64,000 nt of DNA from Streptomyces griseofuscus (lineage in GTDB: Bacteria > Actinomycetota > Actinomycetes > Streptomycetales > Streptomycetaceae). Where the stretch lies: NCBI RefSeq assembly GCF_014673495.1, contig NZ_CP051006.1, forward strand, positions 6,471,001 to 6,535,000, read 5' to 3'. The notes under the pieces are model-generated. The model saw nothing but the letters and a program-made list of their open reading frames with translations, did not search any database and had not been told where the DNA came from. Positions 1-8,121 of this stretch are shown piece by piece (within the stretch, counting starts at the first letter, position 1; each line of letters begins with the position of its first letter). A program made the translations under genes and the position numbers.

Positions 1-1378
1 GCCCGGACCGGCCGCGCGCCCGCTGATACGGCGCCGCCGCCTGCACGGTCGCCGCCAGGTGCAGCTTGGTCAGGGCACCCTGCGGCCGGCGCGCCCCCGT
101 GGTCCGCCCGTGCTCGGTCCGCGCCCGCGAACGCCGCCCGGCGGCGCCCTCCCCGATCCCGGGCACGCTGAGCACCTTCGTCCGGAACGGTTCGGCCGCC
201 CGCACCGGGGCCTGCTCGCCCGCACCGGCACCGGCGGGCCGCGGCTCCCCGCCCTCACCGGCCTCCGGGCGCGCGGCGGTGTCCCCGCCGCCCTCGGGGC
301 CGGACTCGGGCGCCGGCTGCCCGCCGCCACCGGGACCGTCGGGATCGTCGTCGCCGTCCCCGTCCTGACCGGCGGACTGCTCCAGCGTCTCGTCCAGCTT
401 GTCCTCGTCCAGGCCCGGCGCGTCGAAGGGGTTGCGGCGCCTGCGGTGCGGCAGCGCGAGCAGCGCCGCCTGCCGTACGTCCTCGGCGAGTACGTCCGTC
501 CGCCCGGCCCACGCGGCCAGCGCGGTCGCCGTGCGCGCCATCACGATGTCGGCGCGCATGCCGTCCACCTCGAAGGCCGCGCAGGTCGCCGCGATCTGCC
601 GCAGTGCCGCGTCACCCAGGCGCACCTGGGGCAGCAACGCCCGTGCCGCGACGATCCGTTGCCGTACGGCGGCCTCCTCGCCTGCCCAGCGCGCGGCGAA
701 GGCGGCGGGGTCGTCGTCGTACGCGAGACGCCGTCGTACGACCTCCACCCGCTGGTCCGGCTCCCGCGAGGCGGCGACCTCCACGGTCAGCCCGAACCGG
801 TCGAGCAGCTGCGGCCGCAGCTCGCCCTCCTCCGGGTTCATGGTCCCGACGAGCAGGAACTTCGAGGCGTGCCGCACGGAGACGCCCTCGCGCTCCACGT
901 ACGAGGCGCCCATCGCCGCCGCGTCCAGCAGCAGGTCGACCAGATGGTCGTGGAGCAGATTGACCTCGTCCACGTACAGGATCCCGCGATGTGCGTCGGC
1001 CAGCAGGCCCGGCTCGAACGCCTTCACGCCCTCGGCGAGCGCCCGCTCGATGTCCAGCGCGCCGACCAGCCGGTCCTCCGAGGCCCCGACGGGCAACTCG
1101 ACCATCCGCGCGGCCCGTTCACCGCCCGGGCCCGCCTCGTGCGGCCCGTCCGGGCACCCCGGGTCCGGCGCCCCCGGATCACAGGAGAACCGGCACCCGG
1201 GCACCACGGCCACCGCGGGCAGCAGCGCCGACAGGGCCCGCACGGCGGTGCTCTTCGCGGTGCCCTTCTCGCCGCGCACCAGCACACCGCCGACCGCCGG
1301 GGACACGGCGTTCAGCAGCAGCGCGAGCCGCAGATCGTCCTGGCCGACAACGGCCGTGAAAGGAAAGGGGGTGGTCAC
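1..1378 (-). CDS. Cobalto/magnesium-chelatase ATPase subunit (fused I/D type), 3' end outside window
   Basis: AAA+ motor subunit expected to drive metal insertion by the CobN-type chelatase in cobalamin synthesis. The GTG start at 1378 overlaps the cobN stop (GTGA), which implies translational coupling as the fourth gene of the riboswitch-controlled operon. About 459 codons are visible. A Walker A (GEKGTAKST) lies at residues 36-44, a Walker B with the neighbourhood YVDEVNLL near residue 130, and a sensor stretch LLVGTMNPEEG after it. From about residue 320 a Gly/Pro/Asp/Glu-rich linker begins, as in ChlI-ChlD fusions. The VWA/MIDAS domain expected at the C-terminus lies beyond base 1. Family assignment is firm; whether it uses cobalt or magnesium is inferred from the neighbours. 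Confidence 0.9.
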   Translation of the reverse strand, partial: MTTPFPFTAVVGQDDLRLALLLNAVSPAVGGVLVRGEKGTAKSTAVRALSALLPAVAVVPGCRFSCDPGAPDPGCPDGPHEAGPGGERAARMVELPVGASEDRLVGALDIERALAEGVKAFEPGLLADAHRGILYVDEVNLLHDHLVDLLLDAAAMGASYVEREGVSVRHASKFLLVGTMNPEEGELRPQLLDRFGLTVEVAASREPDQRVEVVRRRLAYDDDPAAFAARWAGEEAAVRQRIVAARALLPQVRLGDAALRQIAATCAAFEVDGMRADIVMARTATALAAWAGRTDVLAEDVRQAALLALPHRRRRNPFDAPGLDEDKLDETLEQSAGQDGDGDDDPDGPGGGGQPAPESGPEGGGDTAARPEAGEGGEPRPAGAGAGEQAPVRAAEPFRTKVLSVPGIGEGAAGRRSRARTEHGRTTGARRPQGALTKLHLAATVQAAAPYQRARGRSG

Positions 1379-4300
1379 TGGTCGTCGCCCTCCAGGTCGC
1401 CCTCAAGCTCCAGATAGGTGGCGCGCAGCCGCTCCAGCGTCTCCGCGTCCGGCTCCGCCCACAGGCCCCGGTCCGCCGCCTCCAGCAGCCGCTCCGTGAC
1501 GCCGCGCAGCGCCCACGGGTTGGACTTCTTCATGAAGTCCCGGTTCTCCGGGTCGAAGACGTACTCGGCCGACAGCTTCTCGTACATCCAGTCGTCGACC
1601 ACGCCCGCCGTGGCGTCGTACCCGAACAGGTAGTCCACGGTCGCCGCCATCTCGAAGGCGCCCTTGTACCCGTGCCGGCGCATCGCCGCCATCCAGCGCG
1701 GGTTGACCACCCGCGCCCGGAAGACCCGGTGCGTCTCCTCGCCCAGCGTGCGCGTCCTCACCTGGTCCGGCACGGCCGAATCGCCCACGTACGCCTCGGG
1801 GTTGGCCCCCGTCAGGTGCCGCACCATGGCGACCATGCCGCCGTGGTACTGGAAGTAGTCGTCGGCGTCGACGAGGTCGTGCTCGCGGGTGTCGACGTTC
1901 TTCGCCGCCACCGCGATCCGCTTGAACGCCGTCTCCATGTCCCCGCGCGCCGCCCGCCCGTCCAGGCCCCGGCCGTACGCGTAACCGCCCCACACCGCGT
2001 ACACCTCGGCGAGGTCCGCGTCGGAGCGCCAGTTGCGCGCGTCGATCAACGGCAGCAGCCCCGCGCCGTACGCGCCCGGCTTGGAGCCGAAGATGCGGGC
2101 GGTGGCCCGGCGCCGGTCGCCGTGCTCGGCGGCGTCCTCCTCCACATGCGCCCGCACATAGTTGGACTCGGCAGGCTCCGCCAGCGCGGCCACCGCGCGC
2201 ACCGCGTCGTCGATCAGCCCGACCACATGCGGGAACGCGTCCCGGAAGAACCCGGAGATGCGGACCGTGACATCGATGCGCGGGCGCCCCAGCTCGGCCG
2301 GCGGGATCACCTCGAAGCCGGTCACCCGGCGCGAGGCGTCGTCCCAGACCGGGCGGCAGCCCAGCAGCGCCAGGATCTCGGCGATGTCGTCGCCCTGGGT
2401 GCGCATCGCGGACGTGCCCCAGACCGTCAGGCCGACGGACTTCGGGTACGCGCCGGTGTCGGCCAGATACCGCTGCACCAGGGAGTCCGCGAGCGACTGT
2501 CCGACCTCCCAACTCAGCCGGGACGGAATGGCCTTGGGGTCGACGGAGTAGAAGTTCCGGCCGGTCGGCAGGACGTTCACCAGTCCGCGGGTCGGCGAGC
2601 CGGAGGGCCCCGCCGGGACGTAACCGCCGTCCAGCGCCCGCAGGATGTGCCCGATCTCGTCCGTGGTGCGCGCGAGCCGCGGTACGACCTCGTCGCAGGC
2701 GAACTCCGACACCGCGATGGCGTCGGGGAGTTCGACGCCCCCGAGCGCCTCCCGCACGACCTCCCGTACGGCCTCGCGCGCCCAGTCCCGGGCCTCCATG
2801 CCCTCCGCGATCCGCCGGCACAGCTGCTCCAGCAGGTCGATCGTGTCGGCGGCCGTCCGCGCCGGTCCCGCGACCAGGTCCGTCAGCTCCACGGGCACCT
2901 TCACCGGCGCGCCCGGCTCGGCCAGCAACTCCTTCTCCACCAGCCCGAAATGCTCGGCCAGGGCGGCCCGCAGACCCGGCAGCGCGTTCGCCTGCCCGCC
3001 CCACACCTGGGAGGCGCGCAGCACGGCGAGGACGAGGTTGACGCGGGGCTCGCCGACCGGTCCGCCGCCCAGGATGTGCAGGCCGTCGCGGATCTGCACG
3101 TCCTTGATCTCGCACAGATAGCCGTCGATGTGCATCACGAACTCGTCGAACGCGGCGTCGTCCGGCTGCTCGTCCACATGCAGGTCGTGGTGCAGCTCGG
3201 CGGCCTTGACCAGGGTCCAGATCTGGGCGCGGACGGCCGGCGCCTTCGTCGGGTCGAGGTCGGAGACGAGCGCGTACTCGTCCAGCAGCTGTTCCAGCTT
3301 GGCGAGGTCGCCATAGGTGTCGGCGCGGGCCATCGGCGGCACCAGGTGGTCCACGACCGTGGCGTGCCCGCGCCGCTTGGCCTGGGTACCCTCGCCGGGG
3401 TCGTTGACGATGAACGGGTAGATCAGAGGGAGTTCGCCGAGCACCGCGTCCGGCGCGCAGCCGCCGGACAGGCCGAGGCCCTTGCCCGGCAGCCACTCCA
3501 TCGTGCCGTGCTTGCCCATGTGCACCACGGCGTCCGCGCCGAAGCTGTGGTCCAGCCAGCGGTAGGCCGCCATGTAGTGGTGGGAGGGCGGCATGTCGGG
3601 GTCGTGGTAGATCGCGATCGGGTTCTCGCCGAAGCCGCGCGGCGGCTGGATCATCACCACGACGTTGCCGAACCGGAGGGAGGCGAGCACGATGTCGTCG
3701 CCGTCCACGTAGAGGTTGCCCGGCGGCTCGCCCCACGCCTCGGTCATGGCCTCGCGCAGCGCGGGGTCCAGCTTCTCGAACCACGCCCGGTAGTCGGCCA
3801 GCGGCACCCGCGCGGGCGCGGCGGCCAGCTGCTCCTCGGTCAGCCACTCCACGTCGTGGCCGCCGGCCTCGATCAGCCGGTGGATCAACTCGTCGCCCTC
3901 GGAGGGGTGTTCGCCGATGGAGTACCCGGCGTCCCGCAGCGCGTCCAGCACCCGGACCGCGGAGGCGGGCGTGTCCAGGCCGACCGCGTTGCCGACCCGG
4001 GAGTGCTTGGTCGGGTAGGCGGTGAAGACCAGCGCGACGCGTTTCTCGGCGTTCGGCTTGTACCCGAGCCGGGCGTGCCGCACCGCGATCCCGGCCACCC
4101 GGGCGGCCCGCTCGGGGTCGGCGACGTACACCGGGACCTCGTCGGGGCCCTGCTCCTTGAAGGAGAACGGCACGGTGATCAGCCGCCCGTCGAACTCCGG
4201 GATGGCGACCTGCATCGCCGCGTCCATGGGGGAGAGCGCGGCGTCCGACTCGTCCCAGGCGGTGTGCGAGGAGGTGAGGCAAAGACCTTGCAGCACGGGA

Positions 4301-5031
4301 ATGTTGAGGTCGGCCAGCGCGCCGATGTCCCAGGCCTCCTCGTCGCCGCCCGCCGACGCCTCCGAGGCATGGGTGCCGCCGGCCGCGAGCACGGTCGCCA
4401 CCAGCGCGTCGGCCCGGCCCAGCAGCTCGTACAGCCCGGCGTCCGCGCCGCGCAGCGAACCGCAGTACACCGGGAGGGCGTTGGCGCCCTGTGCCTCGAT
4501 CGCCGTGCACAGGGTGTCCACGAAGGCGGTGTTGCCGCTGAGTTCATGGGCCCGGTAGAAGAGCACGCCCACGGTCGGGCGGCCGTCCCGCACCTCGTAC
4601 CCGCCGTGCAGCCCGAACTCCGGCATCCGGCGCGGTTCCTCGAAGCCCTCACCGGTCAGCAGCACGGTGTCGGACAGGAACCGGGACAGCTCGCGCAGAT
4701 TGTCCGGGCCGCCCTCGACCAGATAGCGCAGCGCCTCGGCCACCACTCCGGCGGGCACGGTCGAGTCGGCCATCAGCTCCGCGTCCGGCACCGCCTCACC
4801 GCCCAGCAGCACCGCGGGCACCCCGGACGCCTTCAGCGCGGCCAGCCCGTCCTCCCAGGCGCGCTTGCCGCCGAGCAGCCGTACGACCGCGAGGTCAGCG
4901 CCCGCCAGCAGCCGCGGCAGTTCCTCGGCGACGTCGACCCGGGTGGGGTTGCCGATCAGATAGCCGGCGCCACAGGCCCGTGCCGCCAGCAGATCGGTGT
5001 CGGCGGTGGACAACAACAACACTGTGCTCAT
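1375..5031 (-). CDS. cobN: Cobaltochelatase subunit CobN
   Basis: Large subunit of the aerobic-type cobaltochelatase, inserting cobalt into hydrogenobyrinic acid a,c-diamide at the expense of ATP hydrolysed by its partner subunits. The protein has 1218 residues, normal for CobN/BchH proteins. The family hallmark HMGKHGTMEWLPGK is present in the middle of the protein. The ATG at 5031 begins MSTVLLLSTADTDLLAAR, as expected for CobN. The start overlaps the cobQ stop by ATGA and the stop overlaps the chelatase ATPase start by GTGA. A much longer open frame continues upstream through cobQ but has no coding character there. It is the third gene of the operon. Confidence 0.97.
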   Translation of the reverse strand: MSTVLLLSTADTDLLAARACGAGYLIGNPTRVDVAEELPRLLAGADLAVVRLLGGKRAWEDGLAALKASGVPAVLLGGEAVPDAELMADSTVPAGVVAEALRYLVEGGPDNLRELSRFLSDTVLLTGEGFEEPRRMPEFGLHGGYEVRDGRPTVGVLFYRAHELSGNTAFVDTLCTAIEAQGANALPVYCGSLRGADAGLYELLGRADALVATVLAAGGTHASEASAGGDEEAWDIGALADLNIPVLQGLCLTSSHTAWDESDAALSPMDAAMQVAIPEFDGRLITVPFSFKEQGPDEVPVYVADPERAARVAGIAVRHARLGYKPNAEKRVALVFTAYPTKHSRVGNAVGLDTPASAVRVLDALRDAGYSIGEHPSEGDELIHRLIEAGGHDVEWLTEEQLAAAPARVPLADYRAWFEKLDPALREAMTEAWGEPPGNLYVDGDDIVLASLRFGNVVVMIQPPRGFGENPIAIYHDPDMPPSHHYMAAYRWLDHSFGADAVVHMGKHGTMEWLPGKGLGLSGGCAPDAVLGELPLIYPFIVNDPGEGTQAKRRGHATVVDHLVPPMARADTYGDLAKLEQLLDEYALVSDLDPTKAPAVRAQIWTLVKAAELHHDLHVDEQPDDAAFDEFVMHIDGYLCEIKDVQIRDGLHILGGGPVGEPRVNLVLAVLRASQVWGGQANALPGLRAALAEHFGLVEKELLAEPGAPVKVPVELTDLVAGPARTAADTIDLLEQLCRRIAEGMEARDWAREAVREVVREALGGVELPDAIAVSEFACDEVVPRLARTTDEIGHILRALDGGYVPAGPSGSPTRGLVNVLPTGRNFYSVDPKAIPSRLSWEVGQSLADSLVQRYLADTGAYPKSVGLTVWGTSAMRTQGDDIAEILALLGCRPVWDDASRRVTGFEVIPPAELGRPRIDVTVRISGFFRDAFPHVVGLIDDAVRAVAALAEPAESNYVRAHVEEDAAEHGDRRRATARIFGSKPGAYGAGLLPLIDARNWRSDADLAEVYAVWGGYAYGRGLDGRAARGDMETAFKRIAVAAKNVDTREHDLVDADDYFQYHGGMVAMVRHLTGANPEAYVGDSAVPDQVRTRTLGEETHRVFRARVVNPRWMAAMRRHGYKGAFEMAATVDYLFGYDATAGVVDDWMYEKLSAEYVFDPENRDFMKKSNPWALRGVTERLLEAADRGLWAEPDAETLERLRATYLELEGDLEGDDQ

Positions 5032-6536
5032 GCGGGCGCTCCCGGTGGGATGAAGGGCAGTCCTTGCGGCGCGCCGGACTCGATGAGCCGCCACAGCGCG
5101 TCCGTGTCCGCGTGCTGTTCGATCAGATCGCCGAGCCGGTCGAGCTGCTCCTCGCGCAGCGCGGCGAAGGAGGTGTCCGGCGCGGGCACGAAGCGGCGGC
5201 CCGCGGCGGCGGCCACCTCGCGCAGAAAGGCCCGCCGGAAGCCGTCCGACTCCAGTGAGCCGTGCCAGTGGGTGCCCCAGGTCTGGCCGACCCGGCAGCC
5301 GTCGAGGAAGGGTTCGCCGCCGGTGACTTCGGCGACGCCGTGGTGGATCTCGTACCCCTCGACCGGCTCGCCGAGGGCCCGGCCGGTGGGGCGGGTGAGG
5401 GTCTTCTCGCGGGCGAACCGCACCCGCACGGGCAGCAGTCCGAGGCCGGGCACATCGCCCGCCCGCGACTCCACGTCGTCCTCGATGTGCTCGCCGAGGA
5501 TCTGGAAGCCGCCGCAGACGCCGAGCACCGGCCGGTGTTCGGCGGTCCGTCGGGCGAGCGCGTCGGCGAGGCCGCGCTCGCGCAGCCACCTCAGCGCCCG
5601 GACGGTGCCCCGGGTGCCGGGGACGACGACCAGGTCGGCGTCGGCCAGCTCCTCGGGGCGGTCCACGAACCGCACCACGACGCCGGGTTCGGCGGCGAGC
5701 GCGTCCACATCGGTGAAGTTGGACATCAGCGGGATCGCGCACACGGCCACGCGCAGCACGTCCGCGCCGAGCGGGGGAGCGACGGCCGACTCCCGCACCG
5801 CGCCCCGCAGGGAGACACGCAGGCCGTCCTCCTCGTCGATCCCGAGCCCGTGCCAGAACGGCAGCACGCCGTACGCCGGCCGCCCGGTGAGCCCCTTGAG
5901 CATGTCCAACCCCGGTTCCAGCAGCGAGACATCGCCGCGGAACTTGTTCACCAGGAATCCGGCGACCAGCTCCTGGTCCTCGGGCGAGAGCAGGGCGAGG
6001 GTGCCGAAGAAGGAGGCGAAGACGCCGCCGCGGTCGATGTCGCCGACGACGAGCACGGGCAGCCGGGCGCCGCGCGCGATCCCCATGTTGACGATGTCGG
6101 TGCGGCGCAGATTGATCTCGGCCGGGCTGCCCGCGCCCTCGCAGATCACCGCGTCGTACTGGCCGCGCAGCTCGGCCAGGCAGTCCAGGACCGTGCCGAG
6201 CAGCCGCTGCTGGCGCCCGCCGTGATAGCCGCGCGCGCTCATCTCGCCCACCGGCTTGCCCAGCAGCACCACCTGGCTGCTCTGCTCGCCGCCCGGCTTG
6301 AGCAGCACGGGGTTCATCAGCGCGGTCGGCTCGATCCGGCACGCCTGGGCCTGCATGGCCTGGGCCCGCCCGATCTCGGCACCCTCCCGGGTGACGAAGG
6401 AGTTGAGGGACATGTTCTGCGCCTTGAACGGCGCGACCTTCACACCCTGGCGCACCAGCCACCGGCAGATCCCGGCCGTCACGACGCTCTTGCCGGCATC
6501 GGAGGTGGTGCCGGCGACGAGGAGACCACCGTTCAT
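5028..6536 (-). CDS. cobQ: Cobyric acid synthase CobQ/CbiP
   Basis: Glutamine-dependent amidotransferase that amidates four carboxyl groups of adenosyl-cobyrinic a,c-diamide. It has 502 residues, the usual size. The N-terminal dethiobiotin-synthetase-like ATPase carries GTTSDAGKSV at about residues 9-18 followed by PFKAQNMSLNSFVT, typical of the family. The C-terminal class I glutaminase domain has the nucleophile context GVCGGFQILGE and a downstream EGYEIHHG with the catalytic His. The start at 6536 gives the canonical MNGGLLVAGTTSDAGKS and overlaps the cobD stop (ATGA). It is the second gene of the operon, coupled at both ends. Confidence 0.97.
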   Translation of the reverse strand: MNGGLLVAGTTSDAGKSVVTAGICRWLVRQGVKVAPFKAQNMSLNSFVTREGAEIGRAQAMQAQACRIEPTALMNPVLLKPGGEQSSQVVLLGKPVGEMSARGYHGGRQQRLLGTVLDCLAELRGQYDAVICEGAGSPAEINLRRTDIVNMGIARGARLPVLVVGDIDRGGVFASFFGTLALLSPEDQELVAGFLVNKFRGDVSLLEPGLDMLKGLTGRPAYGVLPFWHGLGIDEEDGLRVSLRGAVRESAVAPPLGADVLRVAVCAIPLMSNFTDVDALAAEPGVVVRFVDRPEELADADLVVVPGTRGTVRALRWLRERGLADALARRTAEHRPVLGVCGGFQILGEHIEDDVESRAGDVPGLGLLPVRVRFAREKTLTRPTGRALGEPVEGYEIHHGVAEVTGGEPFLDGCRVGQTWGTHWHGSLESDGFRRAFLREVAAAAGRRFVPAPDTSFAALREEQLDRLGDLIEQHADTDALWRLIESGAPQGLPFIPPGAPA

Positions 6537-7486
6537 TTCCCGCGTCCCTTCGGTCCGTTGACGAGGAGGCGCGCGGCGACCGTGGTGCCGAGCGCGAGCA
6601 GGCCGACACGCCGGGAGAGCCGTACGGCCCGCCCGATGTCGGGGACCTGTACGGCCCGTCCGGTGGCGCCGTTCAGCACGGGACGGTGCTCGACGCGGCC
6701 GCCGTAGGAGAGGGTGCCGCCCAGGCGCACGCCGAGGGCACCCGCGAAGGAGGCCTCCACGGGACCGGCGTTGGGGCTCGGATGGCGGCGGGCGTCGGCG
6801 CGCCACGCCCGTACGGCGCCGCGCGGATCGGGTCCGGCCGCGGCGGCGAGGACGGCGGTCAGCCGGGCCCCCGGCCAGCCGGCCACGTCGTCCAGGCGCG
6901 CGGACGCCCAGCCGAAGCGGCGGTGCCTGGGGGACTTGTGACCCACCATGGCGTCCAGGGTGTTGACGGCCCGGAAGCCCAGCAGTCCCGGCACCCCGGC
7001 GACCGCGCCCCACACCAGGGCGCCCACGACCGCGTCGGAGGTGTTCTCGGCGACCGACTCGACCACGGCCCGCGCGATCCCGTCGGCGTCCAGGGCCTGC
7101 GGGTCCCGGCCGCACAGATGCGGCAGCCGGGCGCGGGCCGCCTCGATGTCCCCGGCCGTCAGGGCGGCCCCGACGGCCTGCGCCTCGCGGGCGAGGGAGG
7201 TGCCGCCGACGACGGCCCAGGCGGCCGCGGCGGTCAGGGCGACGGAGGCGGCGGGGGAGGGGCGTACGACACGGGCGGCCAGTGCGCCGAGCGCGACGGC
7301 GCCACCGGCGCACACGGTGGTGTGCAGAGCGCCCCAGCCGCGGTGGTCGTGCCACAACGCGCCCTCAACAGCGGCGGCCGCGCGCCCGAACGCGGCGACC
7401 GGATGCCCGCGGCGGGGATCGCCGAGGAGGAGGTCGCCGAGAAGTCCGGCGGCGGCGCCGTACGCGTACCTGCGATCGGCGGCCAT
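6533..7486 (-). CDS. cobD: Adenosylcobinamide-phosphate synthase CobD/CbiB
   Basis: Integral membrane enzyme attaching aminopropanol (or its phosphate) to adenosyl-cobyric acid. It has 317 residues, with several hydrophobic segments and the N-terminal family signature LLGDLLLGDPRRGHPVAAFG; VAENTSDAVVGAL and RFGWASARLDDVAGWPGARL are also characteristic. It is the first gene of the operon. The ATG at 7486 is the most upstream in-frame start, and it lacks a clear Shine-Dalgarno sequence. Instead a 19-codon leader ORF with a purine-rich site ends 4 nt before it, so coupled initiation is plausible. A cobalamin riboswitch lies upstream, making B12 repression of the whole operon likely. Confidence 0.96.
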   Translation of the reverse strand: MAADRRYAYGAAAGLLGDLLLGDPRRGHPVAAFGRAAAAVEGALWHDHRGWGALHTTVCAGGAVALGALAARVVRPSPAASVALTAAAAWAVVGGTSLAREAQAVGAALTAGDIEAARARLPHLCGRDPQALDADGIARAVVESVAENTSDAVVGALVWGAVAGVPGLLGFRAVNTLDAMVGHKSPRHRRFGWASARLDDVAGWPGARLTAVLAAAAGPDPRGAVRAWRADARRHPSPNAGPVEASFAGALGVRLGGTLSYGGRVEHRPVLNGATGRAVQVPDIGRAVRLSRRVGLLALGTTVAARLLVNGPKGRGK

Positions 7487-7490
7487 CGGC

Positions 7491-7550
7491 TCAGTCGGCC
7501 GTGGTCACCGCGACAGTGGTCCTGGTACTGGTCCTTCGGCAGCCGAGCAT
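7491..7550 (-). CDS. Possible 19-aa leader ORF between riboswitch and cobD
   Basis: ATG at 7550 preceded by GAGGACACATCGCC (AGGA about 9 nt upstream). The 20 codons including stop encode a peptide beginning MLGCRRTSTRTT, ending 4 nt before the cobD ATG. cobD itself has no visible Shine-Dalgarno, so ribosomes finishing this ORF could reinitiate on cobD. Seen directly: the frame, the site and the spacing. Inferred: that it is translated. It could be chance; no homologue is known to me. Confidence 0.35.
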   Translation of the reverse strand: MLGCRRTSTRTTVAVTTAD

Positions 7551-7574
7551 GGCGATGTGTCCTCACTCAGGGTG

Positions 7575-7700
7575 TCCGCGCCCTGGTTCGACGTGATCCG
7601 GCAGCGAGAGTTCCTGGCTACCCGGGGGTTCTTCCCCGGTGACAGTGGCGGGACCGCGCCGGATTCGCACCGGCTTCCTCTTCTGCTGCCGTAAATGGCG
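7575..7700 (-). promoter_or_regulatory. Cobalamin riboswitch
   Basis: On the minus strand the conserved core is readable: GGAAGCCGGTGCGAATCCGG, then CGCGGTCCCGCCACTGT, then a GGGG/CCCC helix and GTAGCCAGGAACTCTCG. This matches the AdoCbl riboswitch consensus (GGTGnnAATCC, CCCGCCACTGT, AGYCAGGAnnC). It lies between a divergent gene neighbourhood and cobD and should shut off cobD-cobQ-cobN-chelatase expression when cobalamin is plentiful. Outer boundaries are approximate. In Streptomyces such elements typically act on translation or early termination; which applies here is not visible. Confidence 0.93.
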
Positions 7701-7730
7701 TGGGCAGTCCACCACGCCCCTGGAACGGCC

Positions 7731-7747
7731 GTCAACTTGCCGTTGAC
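7731..7747. promoter_or_regulatory. Palindrome upstream of the cobalamin riboswitch, possible operator
   Basis: Perfect inverted repeat GTCAAC-ttgcc-GTTGAC just upstream of the riboswitch on the cobD side. Its minus-strand right half forms TTGACG, which could act as a -35 element. It could be a transcription-factor operator or part of the promoter; no factor is identified. Confidence 0.3.
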
Positions 7748-7800
7748 CTGCGGGAGTGTGCAGATTCCCACACCACGAGGGGTGGCCGGGCACACGAGAG

Positions 7801-7830
7801 GCTCCCCTGCCGCGGGTGGCGCAGGGGAGC
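7801..7830 (-). terminator. Hairpin downstream of the small membrane gene and pit
   Basis: Perfect 10-bp stem GCTCCCCTGC/GCAGGGGAGC with a 10-nt loop, placed 33 nt after the stop of the gene at 7863-8090. A second hairpin lies between the two. No T-tract, as is common for actinomycete terminators. Confidence 0.6.
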
Positions 7831-7842
7831 ATTCGGGAACCG

Positions 7843-7860
7843 CCGGGGCCTTGGCCCCGG
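7843..7860 (-). terminator. Short GC hairpin right after the small membrane gene stop
   Basis: CCGGGGCC-tt-GGCCCCGG ends 2 bp from the stop codon of the gene at 7863-8090. With the 7801-7830 hairpin it forms a tandem terminator for the pit operon. Confidence 0.5.
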
Positions 7861-7862
7861 GC

Positions 7863-8090
7863 TCAGGACTTGGAGACGATCAGGAGGATGCCGTACGCCA
7901 CCGCCGCCGCGCAGGCCGCGAAGCAGACGTAGGCGCCGGTGACGGCGAGCGTGGCGGTGCCGCCCTCGGCCGCGGCCTTCTCGCGCCGGGCAAGGCCGTT
8001 GATGCCGAGGGTGAACAGGACCACCAGGCCCACGGTGAACGCGAGGCTGACGCCGAAGACGGAGCCGATGGACGCCCAGTCGATCTTCAT
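7863..8090 (-). CDS. Small integral membrane protein next to pit
   Basis: A 75-aa protein with two predicted membrane helices (about residues 10-32 and 48-71) joined by a short charged loop containing ARREKAAAEGG. No catalytic motif is visible and I do not recognise a named family. It begins at ATG 8090, 31 bp after the stop of the PiT transporter gene and in the same direction, so it is almost certainly cotranscribed with it and may be an accessory subunit. The function is unknown. Confidence 0.75.
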   Translation of the reverse strand: MKIDWASIGSVFGVSLAFTVGLVVLFTLGINGLARREKAAAEGGTATLAVTGAYVCFAACAAAVAYGILLIVSKS

Positions 8091-8121
8091 GGGGATGCTT
8101 CCTTGGTGAACGGGCTCGGGG

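Noticed and set aside
1672..6225. A 1517-codon open frame antisense to cobN and cobQ
   Set aside because: It is His/Arg/Val-rich with no domain, and mirrors the cob genes, a normal effect of very high GC.
5032..6609. Long N-terminal extension of cobN
   Set aside because: The extension is a shadow of cobQ, rich in Arg/Gly. The CobN family starts at the ATG 5031 with a 4-bp overlap.
6537..7355. N-terminal extension of cobQ
   Set aside because: It is an out-of-frame shadow of cobD. The CobQ N-terminus at 6536 is canonical.
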